Assembly (NCBI RefSeq): GCF_001647715.1
Contig: NZ_CP015600.1
Location: 2,480,001 to 2,544,000 of the forward strand
Direction of reading: 5' to 3'
DNA from: Pseudomonas antarctica
GTDB lineage: Bacteria; Pseudomonadota; Gammaproteobacteria; Pseudomonadales; Pseudomonadaceae
DNA: 64,000 nucleotides
The position numbers and the translations under genes were made by a program. Of the stretch, positions 17,393 to 25,821 are shown piece by piece (positions within the stretch are counted from its first letter, which is position 1; each line of letters starts with the position of its first letter). A model generated the notes under the pieces. It was not told the origin of the DNA, searched no databases, and worked only from the letters and a program-made list of their open reading frames with translations.

Positions 17393-18109
17393 TTATTTCC
17401 TACGAAACTTTTCCTTGTAATGAATATAAACCGGCAGCATGACGTCATAAAGCTCATGAAGCCGTGTTTCTATTCCGTCTAGGTAACTGGTTAGCTCTTC
17501 CTGCTTAGAGTCAAGGTAGTTCTTGATCACCGCACGCAGCACATCTTCATTTACAATCCCCTTTCTACCTACTGTCTTAGCCAAATGGTCTGCGTTAATG
17601 ATTAAGGATAACTGATCGAACTGCTCCTCAGTGAAGCGATCATGGTGAATTACCCTATTTCGTATATCTTTGAACTCCCTACACGCCTTATTAAATGCTT
17701 TGAGAGGTTTATCCAAACCATACCGTACAACATTTTCATTCGTGACAATAAGCGGGTGATGGATGTACTGATTGTCAATCCCTAGATCTAAAATATTATT
17801 GGTAAGAATTAGCGCCCGGTCATATATTGATTGAACTCTAATGATGCTATTCTCTACCATCATCTCTATTAAAGCGCTTCTAGGCCGATCTTCCATAGAA
17901 ATAGAGTCAAGGTACTTCGTATTTAATAGCTCCAGCGACAACCGAGCTTTGTCCATTGAGCCGCTTAAATGGCTTAGAGCCTTTCCGCAACGGACGATGT
18001 AAAACTCGAGATCATTGGCAGTATGAACCTCTACACCATTACCTTTTGCTTCTGCTTTAAAAACTGGACTTTCCTCGTCGAGAAGAATTTCCTTTTCGAT
18101 TGGATGCAT
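17393..18109 (-). CDS. HEPN-domain protein (Cthe_2314-like)
   Basis: 238 residues, largely helical. The HEPN signature appears as FKDIRNRVIHH (the R-N-x-x-x-H RNase motif) near residues 140-150, preceded by long helices (ALIEMMVENSIIRVQSIYDRALILTNNIL). HEPN proteins are often metal-independent RNases in toxin-antitoxin and anti-phage systems. The layout recalls the Cthe_2314-like HEPN family. ATG 18109 is preceded by a strong AAGGAG. A small gene lies 50 bp upstream on the same strand, forming a two-gene module. Composition is AT-rich, unlike the core genes. Confidence 0.75.
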   Translation of the reverse strand: MHPIEKEILLDEESPVFKAEAKGNGVEVHTANDLEFYIVRCGKALSHLSGSMDKARLSLELLNTKYLDSISMEDRPRSALIEMMVENSIIRVQSIYDRALILTNNILDLGIDNQYIHHPLIVTNENVVRYGLDKPLKAFNKACREFKDIRNRVIHHDRFTEEQFDQLSLIINADHLAKTVGRKGIVNEDVLRAVIKNYLDSKQEELTSYLDGIETRLHELYDVMLPVYIHYKEKFRRK

Positions 18110-18158
18110 CTTTGACTCCTTGATGATTAACGCGCCGGGGGTGACAACTACAATTTTC

Positions 18159-18431
18159 CTATTTGTCAGCGCAAACTGGTTGCGCACCAACGGCATCATT
18201 GAGCATTTGCACCAAGGCCTCTTTTGCTGCGTCTCGCTGCTCCCTAAAATGCTTACGATACGCGTCAGGCCCCGAACCTTTTTTAGCCTCCGTAGGCCAG
18301 TTTTCGGTTTGAAGCGCATACACCGCCTCTCGGTAAGCATTCAGGTGTTTTAATTCACTGATCGACAGAGTAATCGTCAGAGGGGTGTTCAGCAGTGGTG
18401 GAGCGACTTGGTTGTTTAATTCTTTGCTCAT
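18159..18431 (-). CDS. small protein partner of the HEPN gene, unknown
   Basis: About 90 residues (MSKELNNQVAPPLLNT...), rich in charged helices (ELKHLNAYREAVYAL, DAYRKHFREQRDAAKEALV), with no recognised domain. It precedes the HEPN gene by 50 bp and is probably cotranscribed. It could be the antitoxin or a regulator of the HEPN protein, but no nucleotidyltransferase (MNT) motif is visible. The start is uncertain: ATG 18431 or 18446, with AAAGGA poorly spaced for both. Confidence 0.55.
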   Translation of the reverse strand: MSKELNNQVAPPLLNTPLTITLSISELKHLNAYREAVYALQTENWPTEAKKGSGPDAYRKHFREQRDAAKEALVQMLNDAVGAQPVCADK

Positions 18432-18671
18432 GACTAGGTTCTTCATTCCTTTGATTGACGGTGGTTCAGACACTGCATCTGCCAGCACAGCCCGCGCAAC
18501 TTATCGTTTAATTGTAGCTTGCCAGTAGATTGAGCTCGATTCTTTGAGAGCTGCGGCGGGGCCTTCTGAAAAGGGTAACAGCAAGCCGTCGTGGAGTTAT
18601 AGGAATATTGGTTCCGAAATGCAGTCGTCATCTACCAGAATTCACTACCATGCCGACAACAGCCCGAAACT

Positions 18672-18697
18672 GAACGGCCGCTTCTGGCCGAAAGCAG
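18672..18697. repeat. GGCC...AAAGCAG island repeat
   Basis: AACGGCCGCTTCTGGCCGAA followed by AGCAGG. It shares the GGCCxAAAGCAG core with 17204-17216, 22875-22887, 23930-23938 and 25520-25535. Confidence 0.5.
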
Positions 18698-18704
18698 GCG
18701 GGTA

Positions 18705-19115
18705 TTACCTTGTTTCAGCTGCGTCAGGAGGCCAGCTCTCATAGAAAGAGCCGCCTACAGGGATCGGGTTGCCATCCATATGGTATGCGGCCCATGCCAG
18801 TAGGTGAGCCATGCGTTCGGCAGCAACTGGCGACAGCCCGCAAGACTCTCTGACTTCGTCTAGTCGTACTCGGCAAACATCGAGGTGGCGTCGAACGCCT
18901 GAAAATCCGCCAAGATAGATATAGAACTCGTCGAGAAGGATACCCACGCCTGGAACACCATAGGTGCCGGCCACACCTGGTGCCTCCTCATATATGGCCT
19001 TCACATCATGGCCTTCCAAGGTCGCGACAGCGGTTAGCACCTCGCAAAAAGTATCTTTCATGCTGTTGCTGACCCAGAGGCCATAGCTGTTGCCGATAAT
19101 GATGGGCGCGCCCAT
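18705..19115 (-). CDS. hypothetical protein next to the reverse transcriptase
   Basis: About 136 residues from ATG 19115 (MGAPIIIGNSYGLW...), or 157 from 19178. It is soluble with a glycine-rich middle (GVAGTYGVPGVGILLDEFYIYLGG) and a helical C-terminus. No family is recognised. It is divergent from the reverse transcriptase operon, with 243 bp between, so the two may share a regulatory region or it may be unrelated cargo. Confidence 0.5.
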   Translation of the reverse strand: MGAPIIIGNSYGLWVSNSMKDTFCEVLTAVATLEGHDVKAIYEEAPGVAGTYGVPGVGILLDEFYIYLGGFSGVRRHLDVCRVRLDEVRESCGLSPVAAERMAHLLAWAAYHMDGNPIPVGGSFYESWPPDAAETR

Positions 19116-19358
19116 GAGTCTTACTCTGATTTCGATAATGGAATGCTGAAGAAGAGACGGATTCAGCCATGTTGCCAATTTTCAATAGGCCGTCTCCGCT
19201 CCGATTATTATCGTTTTGGGCTGGAAAAGGCCATGCGTGGGCGACAGCTCTTGGCCGTCTATCGACATGCACTGGGCGTACTGAGATGATCGCTGGGTGA
19301 GGATTGTCGGTGCACTGAGCCCGGCTATCAGAGATCGTCGGCCGGGCGGGGGAAGGAC

Positions 19359-20987
19359 ATGTCTGAAGTAACACTTGAGCATTTTCTGCGTGCCGCTGCT
19401 GATATCGGAGCGCACGGTGACAACGACACGCTACCTTTCGATGTCGACACGAATTTCGTTTCAGCTAAGCAAAATGAGCTAGCCGAGGTCGCTTTCGGTT
19501 TTTCGGAGGAGCTTCGCAAAGACAGTGTGTCCAACAGCAAGAACAAAATCGCAGCATTAACCGTATTCAGCGAGCGCCTTTTGGTCGCTACCGGTGCATC
19601 AGGATTCAGGGTTACTACAAAACTTCACCCGTTTTGGAGCATTTATTTCAACGGACTTGGCGTAGCTATCGCCGATCAGTTAGAACAAAGACGTGATCAG
19701 CGAACCTTCTCATATAGGTTCCAGGCGGAGGGCGGGTCTGAGTTATTCGACCGGGGCTCATCCTGGAGAGTGTTCAGAGAGGCTACGTCGAAAGAGGCTG
19801 CGCTCGCTCCCAAGGGGACGGTAGTCGTCCAAACCGACATTTCAAGTTTTTACGAACACATCTCGCATCATTACTTAGAAAACCTCATCGATGACCTGTT
19901 CCCGGATGGCAGGGTAGGTAACCAAATCACCGCACTGTTATCCAAGTTTTCAGCGGGACGCTCCTTCGGATTACCTGTCGGAGGACAGTGCTCGCGGATT
20001 CTGGCAGAGCTATTCTTGAACTCTGTCGACCACCGAATGACGCATGACGGGTTACGTTGGCACCGATATGTTGACGACTATGTGCTCATTGCAGATTCGA
20101 ATTCCGCCGCTTACGCAGGGCTTGCATTTTTATCACATGCTCTCGCGGACTATGGGATCACGCTAAATAAATCGAAAACTATCATGATGACAGCTAAGCA
20201 TTATGAGGAATACGTTACTACTCAGCTTGGTGGTGACGATACCAACGCCGGAATCTTGAGACATATCGACCTACATTATGATCCATACTCTGATAACCCC
20301 GAGGGGGATTATGAGTCGCTGAAAATGACTGTCGAAAATCTAGACGTCCAGAAATTACTCGGCAACGAATTGCAAAAGTCGCTCCCGGATAATTTCCTGA
20401 TAACCCAAATAGGTAGGACCCTTAAGTTCCATAGCCCAGTAGTAGCCCTACAGCTTGCCACGACGCTATTGGAACCGAATAACTTGCATGCCTTTCGCGC
20501 TTCATGGTCAACCATTATGCGAGGTGTAGCCAATCTCAGAGCAGGCGCGGAATATGAAGAAATCCACTCCAATCTGGATGCGGTGATAGATAGAGTAGCT
20601 GTCCACTCTGCTCATTTATTGCAAGCTGAAGCCAGCTTGCTGCACTACCTTCGGGTGTTGAAGTTTGCGCAAACGCCGGCTAGAGCCGCTTTTGTCCAAA
20701 GTACTTATAAATACAACTCGTCCCACACAGTCAAAAGAGCGTGTATAGACTGCTGGCGTCTATGGAAAGACAGGTCTGGTTTCAGCTCTGTCTCAAGCAG
20801 ATGGAGTGAAATCAACGCTGAGTGTCAGCGATTGACGTGGCTCGCAGCCGAATCCTTTGGGGATCAAGGGGATGGCCTACGCCGTCAGATAGGGCCAAGC
20901 TTAGAACAGTCATGGAGGCTAGGAATAGAGCGTCAGGATCGTCCGACCTTCGCCGGTCTCTATCGGAGCTGGTGTGATGATAACTAA
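19359..20987 (+). CDS. reverse transcriptase, defence-associated (UG/DRT-like)
   Basis: 542 residues with a complete reverse transcriptase palm. Motif A is VVVQTDISSFYEHI (D160), motif B FGLPVGGQCSRILAELFLN (204-221), motif C YVDD (237-240), and motif D YGITLNKSKT. There is no maturase or endonuclease domain, so it is not a group II intron enzyme, and no retron msr-like partner is obvious. About 240 helical residues follow the palm, as in Unknown Group and Abi reverse transcriptases that protect bacteria from phages. GGGGAAGG precedes the ATG. The stop overlaps the next gene by 11 bases. Which UG class it belongs to cannot be told by eye. Confidence 0.85.
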   Translation: MSEVTLEHFLRAAADIGAHGDNDTLPFDVDTNFVSAKQNELAEVAFGFSEELRKDSVSNSKNKIAALTVFSERLLVATGASGFRVTTKLHPFWSIYFNGLGVAIADQLEQRRDQRTFSYRFQAEGGSELFDRGSSWRVFREATSKEAALAPKGTVVVQTDISSFYEHISHHYLENLIDDLFPDGRVGNQITALLSKFSAGRSFGLPVGGQCSRILAELFLNSVDHRMTHDGLRWHRYVDDYVLIADSNSAAYAGLAFLSHALADYGITLNKSKTIMMTAKHYEEYVTTQLGGDDTNAGILRHIDLHYDPYSDNPEGDYESLKMTVENLDVQKLLGNELQKSLPDNFLITQIGRTLKFHSPVVALQLATTLLEPNNLHAFRASWSTIMRGVANLRAGAEYEEIHSNLDAVIDRVAVHSAHLLQAEASLLHYLRVLKFAQTPARAAFVQSTYKYNSSHTVKRACIDCWRLWKDRSGFSSVSSRWSEINAECQRLTWLAAESFGDQGDGLRRQIGPSLEQSWRLGIERQDRPTFAGLYRSWCDDN

Positions 20988-21711
20988 TGCTGGGCGTGAT
21001 CCTAGAACGATTGCTCGAAATATTCCCGGCATACTGAACGCTATTTTTCCAGGGCTAACGCCTGGCATCGTGTCCTTTTATAACAAGTTAGCTATCGATT
21101 GTGCGGTGATCGTCGTGCCGGCAGAAGCGATTCAGGCAAGTGAACTACAAAAATCTTTGCTATTCGAACTGGCTTTTGCCGTAGGTGAACAGCGCGTCCT
21201 TGGTAACAATCCGACGTGGGGAGAATGCGTTGCTACCGCAACAGACAGGCAGAGTAGGTTCTTCGATGCAATCAGCCCATCGGAAATTTCTGAGAATGAT
21301 CAACGTATAGCCCTGCGCGTAGCGGACAACCTGGTGACTATGGTTAAGCAGGTAGCTACTGATTGTGACTCGGCTTATGGGGCGGCCCCGGTGATACCCG
21401 GCTTTCGCTGGATCGCCTCAGGAACTGGCGATTTTTTTGCCGGATCTACGCTGATCGAAGTGAAATGCATAGCCGGTAATTTCTCCGCTGCCGATTATAG
21501 GCAAGTCGCAATGTACTGGCTGTTAAGCTATGCGGCGGCTGTAGAGACGGGCAATTATGAGTGGCGGTCGTGTGTCTTAATGAATCCGAGAACGGGCAAG
21601 CTCGTGAATATCCATTTTGATGAGTTCATCCACCTCACCGGCGGCGGCCGAAGCAAGGTGGAGATTCTCCAGGCGTTTGCCGCAACCCTCACTGATATCC
21701 AGAAATTCTAG
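20977..21711 (+). CDS. PD-(D/E)XK nuclease-like partner of the reverse transcriptase
   Basis: 244 residues. The C-terminal half has GD (D152), nine residues later LIEVKC (E161, K163), then ADYRQVAMYWLL with Q176, the order and spacing of a PD-(D/E)XK nuclease core. The N-terminal 120 residues are helical and unassigned. ATG 20977 overlaps the end of the reverse transcriptase gene by 11 bases and has GGAG upstream, so translation is probably coupled. The partner likely cuts DNA or processes the reverse transcript as the effector or maturation enzyme; this is inference. Confidence 0.75.
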   Translation: MITNAGRDPRTIARNIPGILNAIFPGLTPGIVSFYNKLAIDCAVIVVPAEAIQASELQKSLLFELAFAVGEQRVLGNNPTWGECVATATDRQSRFFDAISPSEISENDQRIALRVADNLVTMVKQVATDCDSAYGAAPVIPGFRWIASGTGDFFAGSTLIEVKCIAGNFSAADYRQVAMYWLLSYAAAVETGNYEWRSCVLMNPRTGKLVNIHFDEFIHLTGGGRSKVEILQAFAATLTDIQKF

Positions 21712-21768
21712 TTCTAGCGGCCCTTCACTTACCTATGTGCAGGCCATTCATATTAAGGGATTAATGAA

Positions 21769-22485
21769 ATGTACAATTTTCGGCCCATCACGCTCGCCAT
21801 TGCGGTTGCCGCCCTTTTACCGCATGTAATCCAAGCAGCACAGTGCCCCGAGACGCAGTATGAGTCGGGGTACAAAAAGGATAAGCCAACAGTGGCCGCG
21901 CCAGAGATGGTCAATGTTGTAGGTCCGATTTTCCAAGGAGGGACAGTCGTCTGTCACGTCTCTTTCGACCTGATGTCGGGAAAGAATAATGTGCTTCATC
22001 GCGTAGAGTCGGGAACGCTCAACGGTGCCAAATACCGTTTCTACTACACAGATGGGAGCGGCTCAGTACAAGGGCTGCCTACAAACGTGCTTGATATCCT
22101 GAAGGACAAACATGATGAAAACTGGAATCTGCGCTGTAAGCTAGATGGCATGAGCGATACTCATTATTGTGCAATGTCCAGAGCAAGCCTGATGGTAGGT
22201 GTCTCCGGCGCTTCCTCCTACTTTGTGCAGGTAGGGAATGACCACTTCCCCGGCTCTTCTATAGCCCTACGCATCGACAAAGCGGCGCCCGTTAACGCCC
22301 CTGCTGATCCTGGCTTTTCCCCAAAGCAGGAGGCAGATCTAGTAGCTGCGATGAACGCGGGGACGTCCGTGCTGACCAGGTATGTGGAATGGCCATACGA
22401 CTCAAACAAAGACCGTAGCATTAGCCTTTTTGGTTTTGGTACGGCATTGCGGGTAATCACCACCTTAAACAAAACTATCCAATGA
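21769..22485 (+). CDS. secreted/periplasmic hypothetical protein
   Basis: 238 residues with a clear Sec signal peptide (MYNFRPITLAIAVAALLPHV, cleavage after IQAA). The mature part has paired cysteines (QCPET, VVCHVSFDL, LRCKLDG, HYCAMSRASL). The W-x-L-R-C ... Y-C-A-M pattern faintly recalls the invasion-associated locus B (IalB) fold. It lies 57 bp after the nuclease-like gene on the same strand, so it could be the last gene of that operon, though a periplasmic protein is an odd partner. Function unknown. Confidence 0.65.
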   Translation: MYNFRPITLAIAVAALLPHVIQAAQCPETQYESGYKKDKPTVAAPEMVNVVGPIFQGGTVVCHVSFDLMSGKNNVLHRVESGTLNGAKYRFYYTDGSGSVQGLPTNVLDILKDKHDENWNLRCKLDGMSDTHYCAMSRASLMVGVSGASSYFVQVGNDHFPGSSIALRIDKAAPVNAPADPGFSPKQEADLVAAMNAGTSVLTRYVEWPYDSNKDRSISLFGFGTALRVITTLNKTIQ

Positions 22486-22757
22486 TGAAGAGATCCGCAG
22501 GCTAACGATCACCCACGTATGCATTGCTTTATTTATTTACCTACATGATGCTACTGCCAACATTGCGGCGCGCCGAGCTACTGCTACCACGAACAGTTCC
22601 AGCGACACGGTACCCAATCGCACCCTGCAGAAGCAGGATATAGCGTCGGTCAGCAGAACTGGCCGATGGACTGCCAAGGATTTTGCGGTTAGAGCGTCTT
22701 CATTGATTCGTGGATGGAGCGAATGCGAAAACAGTCGTCGCAGAGCCGAAGTGGGTA
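22486..22757. other. intergenic, no supported gene
   Basis: This stretch leads into the second 23-bp repeat array. Small open frames on both strands show no recognisable domain and look like decayed sequence. Confidence 0.4.
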
Positions 22758-22849
22758 ATTGCACTCCACCTGACCACCCATTTGCATTCCACTTGCCCAC
22801 TCATTTGCATTCGAATTGATCAGTCGTTTGCATCGGATTTGACCAGCAC
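22758..22849 (+). repeat. 23-bp direct repeat array (4 units)
   Basis: Four units begin at 22758 (ATTGCACTCC), 22781 (TTTGCATTCC), 22804 (TTTGCATTCGAATTGATCAG) and 22827 (TTTGCATCGG), each exactly 23 bases long. Units 3 and 4 closely match the array at 14764-14809 and have the same orientation. The pattern resembles the multiple transposase-binding repeats of IS21-like or Tn7-like ends. Confidence 0.8.
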
Positions 22850-22867
22850 ACTAGCTGGCCCTCACTG

Positions 22868-22887
22868 GCAGAAGTCGGCCAAAAGCA
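22868..22887. repeat. uninterrupted copy of the IS target repeat
   Basis: TGGCAGAAGTCGGCCAAAAG followed by CAG. This matches the sequence obtained by removing the IS at 14907-17203 and fusing its flanks at GGCC. Confidence 0.65.
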
Positions 22888-23119
22888 GCCATGCGAGCGC
22901 GTCTAAAAAAACGGTGCGATTCAGACAGCCTGTTGTTAAGGGCAAGATGGCGGTGAAGTGATCGACCATCAAGACGTCCTCACGCATGGGAACGCCTTGT
23001 ACGGGAGAATGTCGCTAGTAGATCTACTCACAACGTATAATGTGCGCCTTATCAAACGTCAGAGGCGCATTAGATCGTCATGCGGCTGGCACACACTGAA
23101 AAAACGGATATATCTGAAC

Positions 23120-23554
23120 ATGGATTTTTTGATTGGCGTTATCGTTACCTGCCTTGTCATTTTCGGCGTGTCCGTCTACAGCAAGACCGACAAACTCAAT
23201 AAGCTTACCCGGCTCTGCTTCACGGACTGGATGACCCAGTACCACTATGCAGAAACACACATAAAGCACGGCATGTCTCGGGCACTCATCCTCCAGACGT
23301 TTCACCTTGCCGTAGATCTGCATGCCCTGACACCACAAGAAAGGGTGGAGCTTGATGCTGGCTGGATGAAGGAAGATCCCAAGGAGATTCTGAACCAATG
23401 GTTCGAACACGCCCTGCCGATCGTCAAGCAGGAAATTGGCGCTCATGAGATTGAAAAATCAGAAGCGCGAATGATTGGCGTGTTCATGCTGGTAGCCATG
23501 AAAAGCTTCACTATCGGTGAGCCATTGCGCGACTACCTACGCAAATTCAGCTGA
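23120..23554 (+). CDS. membrane-anchored hypothetical protein
   Basis: 144 residues. One N-terminal transmembrane helix (MDFLIGVIVTCLVIFGVSVY) is followed by a soluble helical domain (ETHIKHGMSRALILQTFHLAVDL, EDPKEILNQWFEHALPIVKQE). No family is recognised. ATG 23120 starts at the membrane helix; the open frame continues upstream to 22958 without a good start signal. It is isolated within the island between repeats. Confidence 0.55.
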   Translation: MDFLIGVIVTCLVIFGVSVYSKTDKLNKLTRLCFTDWMTQYHYAETHIKHGMSRALILQTFHLAVDLHALTPQERVELDAGWMKEDPKEILNQWFEHALPIVKQEIGAHEIEKSEARMIGVFMLVAMKSFTIGEPLRDYLRKFS

Positions 23555-23574
23555 ACATTTAGGTAAGAGTATGA

Positions 23575-23814
23575 GCACTCGGGATATCGGGGTCAGACCA
23601 CGACATACGGCACGATGATCTCCTTGAGATCCACGGTGTTATCCAAACGACAATAAGTAGTGAGCAACGCGGAACACACCTCTCCGACACCTACGATCCA
23701 TCCCTGATAAACGGCGCAGCATTCGCCCTGCTATCTCAAATCCCCCATGTCCTTACAAACCGCCCACTCTCCCGTCGCTTCTCCGCCGCATCCATGATGG
23801 ATTGGAAAAACTAA
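23575..23814 (+). pseudogene. possible C-terminal gene remnant
   Basis: An 80-codon frame with no start codon contains LLEIHGVIQTTISSEQRG, THLSDTYDPSLINGAAFALL and SRRFSAASMMDWKN before a stop. It reads like real protein rather than noise. No family is recognised. It is probably the tail of a gene truncated by island rearrangement. Confidence 0.3.
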
Positions 23815-24301
23815 TCCTACAGCCGCTACAAAATGGGCACTACAGCACCCTCGCAACCCACCTGTACCACTTTCGTAATAGCACTACTTCCAATAATTGA
23901 CGCACAGCTCCTCATGACAGGCGACAATCGGCCAAAAGCCGACATATCGTTAAACTCGCTGCTGTCAGCCGATTAACCTGAGAGACGGTCCAAGATACAA
24001 TCCTCGGATACTTGCACCCGTGCACTCATACGGTTGGTGGGGGGACAGATCAGCGAAATGGGGACGAATGCACTGGTGGATTGAGCCGCCGTCGACAGAG
24101 CGGTCTGAGCTAGCGCTCGTCAGGGTGTATCCCTACCTATACGTCTACAAATCACGACTTATACGACATACACGAGTCTCCCTTGGCTTCAACGTAATGA
24201 AGAAAGGCCCGGATTATCAGTGCATTTTTTTTCCTCGGGCGTAGACTTGGCGGAATCATGTCTCCACTTATTGTCAGTTGCCTTAAACAAGGAGTACCGT
24301 T
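23815..24301. other. intergenic before the (p)ppGpp synthetase-like gene
   Basis: It holds one island repeat (TCGGCCAAAAGC near 23928-23939) and the strong ribosome site AAGGAG of the next gene. A 74-codon frame at 24020-24244 has no recognisable domain. Confidence 0.4.
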
Positions 24302-25378
24302 TTGGGAAGGAAAGCCGCGCACCGCATACCAGCGGAAAAAAAAGGTACTGCAACATCCTCTGTTCGCACCGATGACATGTGGACGAAAAACCCTGCAATC
24401 ATAAAGAAGTTTCTGGACGCAAGGCCGGAGTTCGAGCAGCTGTGCACCGAGGTCGAATACATTCTGAAAAAAAAGGTCTCGGCAGCGCACATTGAGACCT
24501 CATTTTTGGGGGCTAGGGCTAAGACCCTTAATAGCTTTCTAGAAAAATTGAACCGTAAAAACTACACGGACCCTTTCAACCAGTTAGATGATTTAGCAGG
24601 AGTAAGGATTGTATGCCTTTACAGTAGCGACATTCCCAATATCATTGACATAATACGCAATGAATTTGATATAGTCCAAGAGATTGATAAGCGAGAAGAA
24701 CTTGAAGCGAACAAGTTTGGATATATCGGGAACCACTTCATAGTACGTTTAGGCACTAACTACTCAGGAACCCGATACGATGACCTTCGGACTTTGAGAT
24801 GCGAAATTCAAGTTCGCACCGTTGTACAGGATGCGTGGTCCATAATCCAACATCACATGGTCTACAAAAAAGAGTCACAAGTACCATCCAATCTAATTCG
24901 AAAACTTAATGGGCTTGCGGGCTTATTTGAAACTGTAGACGATCAATTCGAATTCATAAGAATGCAGCGCGATATATATCTGGATAGCGTTCGAGTGAGT
25001 AAAAACGAACCAAACGACTTCTTAGAAAACGAACTTAATTATGACAGCCTAGTTGAGTTCATGCAGTGGCGCTACGACGAAGTGATCGAAGAGGATGAGC
25101 GAGAAATGGTATCGACACTACTCGATGCGCTCACCGAAATCGGAATATTAAAATTAAAAGACATTAAAATCGTACTCGAAAAAAACGAAAAATTTATTGA
25201 TCTAGCTACAGAAGCCTACTTAGAAATCTGTCAGGAAGAGTTCCCAGAGGGTGATCGCTCTATTTGGGAGCCGATTAAGATACCTATCGCAATATCTGCC
25301 AATCCTGAATGGCGAAGTAAGTTTCCTTGGGGAAGCTTTTGGATTAACGCATTTATTCAAGCTGATAAAAAGCTATGA
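24302..25378 (+). CDS. stand-alone RelA/SpoT-type (p)ppGpp synthetase-like protein
   Basis: 358 residues. The nucleotidyltransferase core shows DDLAGVRIVCLY (96-107), FGYIGNHFIVRLG in place of the usual GYRSxH loop, and CEIQVRTVVQDAWSIIQHHMVYKK (167-189) with the catalytic glutamate. There is no HD hydrolase, TGS or ACT domain, so it is a small alarmone synthetase or a toxSAS-like toxin with a C-terminal region of about 150 residues that I cannot assign. The TTG start is favoured because AAGGAG lies 7 bases upstream; the next ATG (24377) has no ribosome site. It is strongly AT-rich, in a defence-like setting, with no antitoxin gene seen beside it. Confidence 0.8.
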   Translation: MGRKAAHRIPAEKKGTATSSVRTDDMWTKNPAIIKKFLDARPEFEQLCTEVEYILKKKVSAAHIETSFLGARAKTLNSFLEKLNRKNYTDPFNQLDDLAGVRIVCLYSSDIPNIIDIIRNEFDIVQEIDKREELEANKFGYIGNHFIVRLGTNYSGTRYDDLRTLRCEIQVRTVVQDAWSIIQHHMVYKKESQVPSNLIRKLNGLAGLFETVDDQFEFIRMQRDIYLDSVRVSKNEPNDFLENELNYDSLVEFMQWRYDEVIEEDEREMVSTLLDALTEIGILKLKDIKIVLEKNEKFIDLATEAYLEICQEEFPEGDRSIWEPIKIPIAISANPEWRSKFPWGSFWINAFIQADKKL

Positions 25379-25821
25379 CGATTCCATAAACGATACCCTC
25401 ATTGCCACGCTTTCATGCGCAAACTTAGCAAAGCGCCCCCAGCTAACTACGAGGGTTCGATTCCCATCCCCACTTGCTGAATCGCCCCGAGTTGAGTAGA
25501 CGCTTTAGAATTCTGCTTTTGGCCGAAAGCAGACCGATTCATCCGTGGCTTTGCAACTGCTGCCCGCTGACCCGACCACGCTTCCTAATGATCGAATCTC
25601 TATGAGTTTTTGTCACAGCACCTTATTTTAGTCGCTCAGACGCAACACAAATATGTCTCCGAAGGGCATTCAATTCCGCAGCCTAGCCACCAAAAACAAA
25701 AAAACCACCCACACCCCAGCCGCAAAGCCACGATATGGATGGTTCCACCCATCACTCTCAAGACACTACATTCGGTTCACTCAAACTCCACCCACCAACT
25801 TCCCCTATCCATCCGTCGCTT
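25379..25821. other. intergenic right edge of the island
   Basis: It contains an island repeat (CTTTTGGCCGAAAGCAG near 25519-25535) and a low-complexity, C- and A-rich stretch at 25690-25810. GGGTTCGATTCCC near 25451 looks like a tRNA T-loop but no complete tRNA can be folded. No gene is supported. Confidence 0.4.

Noticed and set aside
19359..20987. Retron or group II intron identity for the reverse transcriptase
   Set aside because: No maturase, endonuclease or intron structure, and no msr/msd-like inverted repeats were recognised upstream; the length and C-terminus fit UG/Abi-type enzymes better.
14757..22849. CRISPR array suggested by regularly spaced repeats
   Set aside because: The spacing is 23 bases in total with no room for spacers; units are contiguous and degenerate, and no cas gene is present.
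25430..25480. tRNA-like T-loop GGGTTCGATTCCC, possible attachment site
   Set aside because: The acceptor, D and anticodon arms cannot be found and the T-stem has mismatches; no second copy was seen at the left edge of the island.
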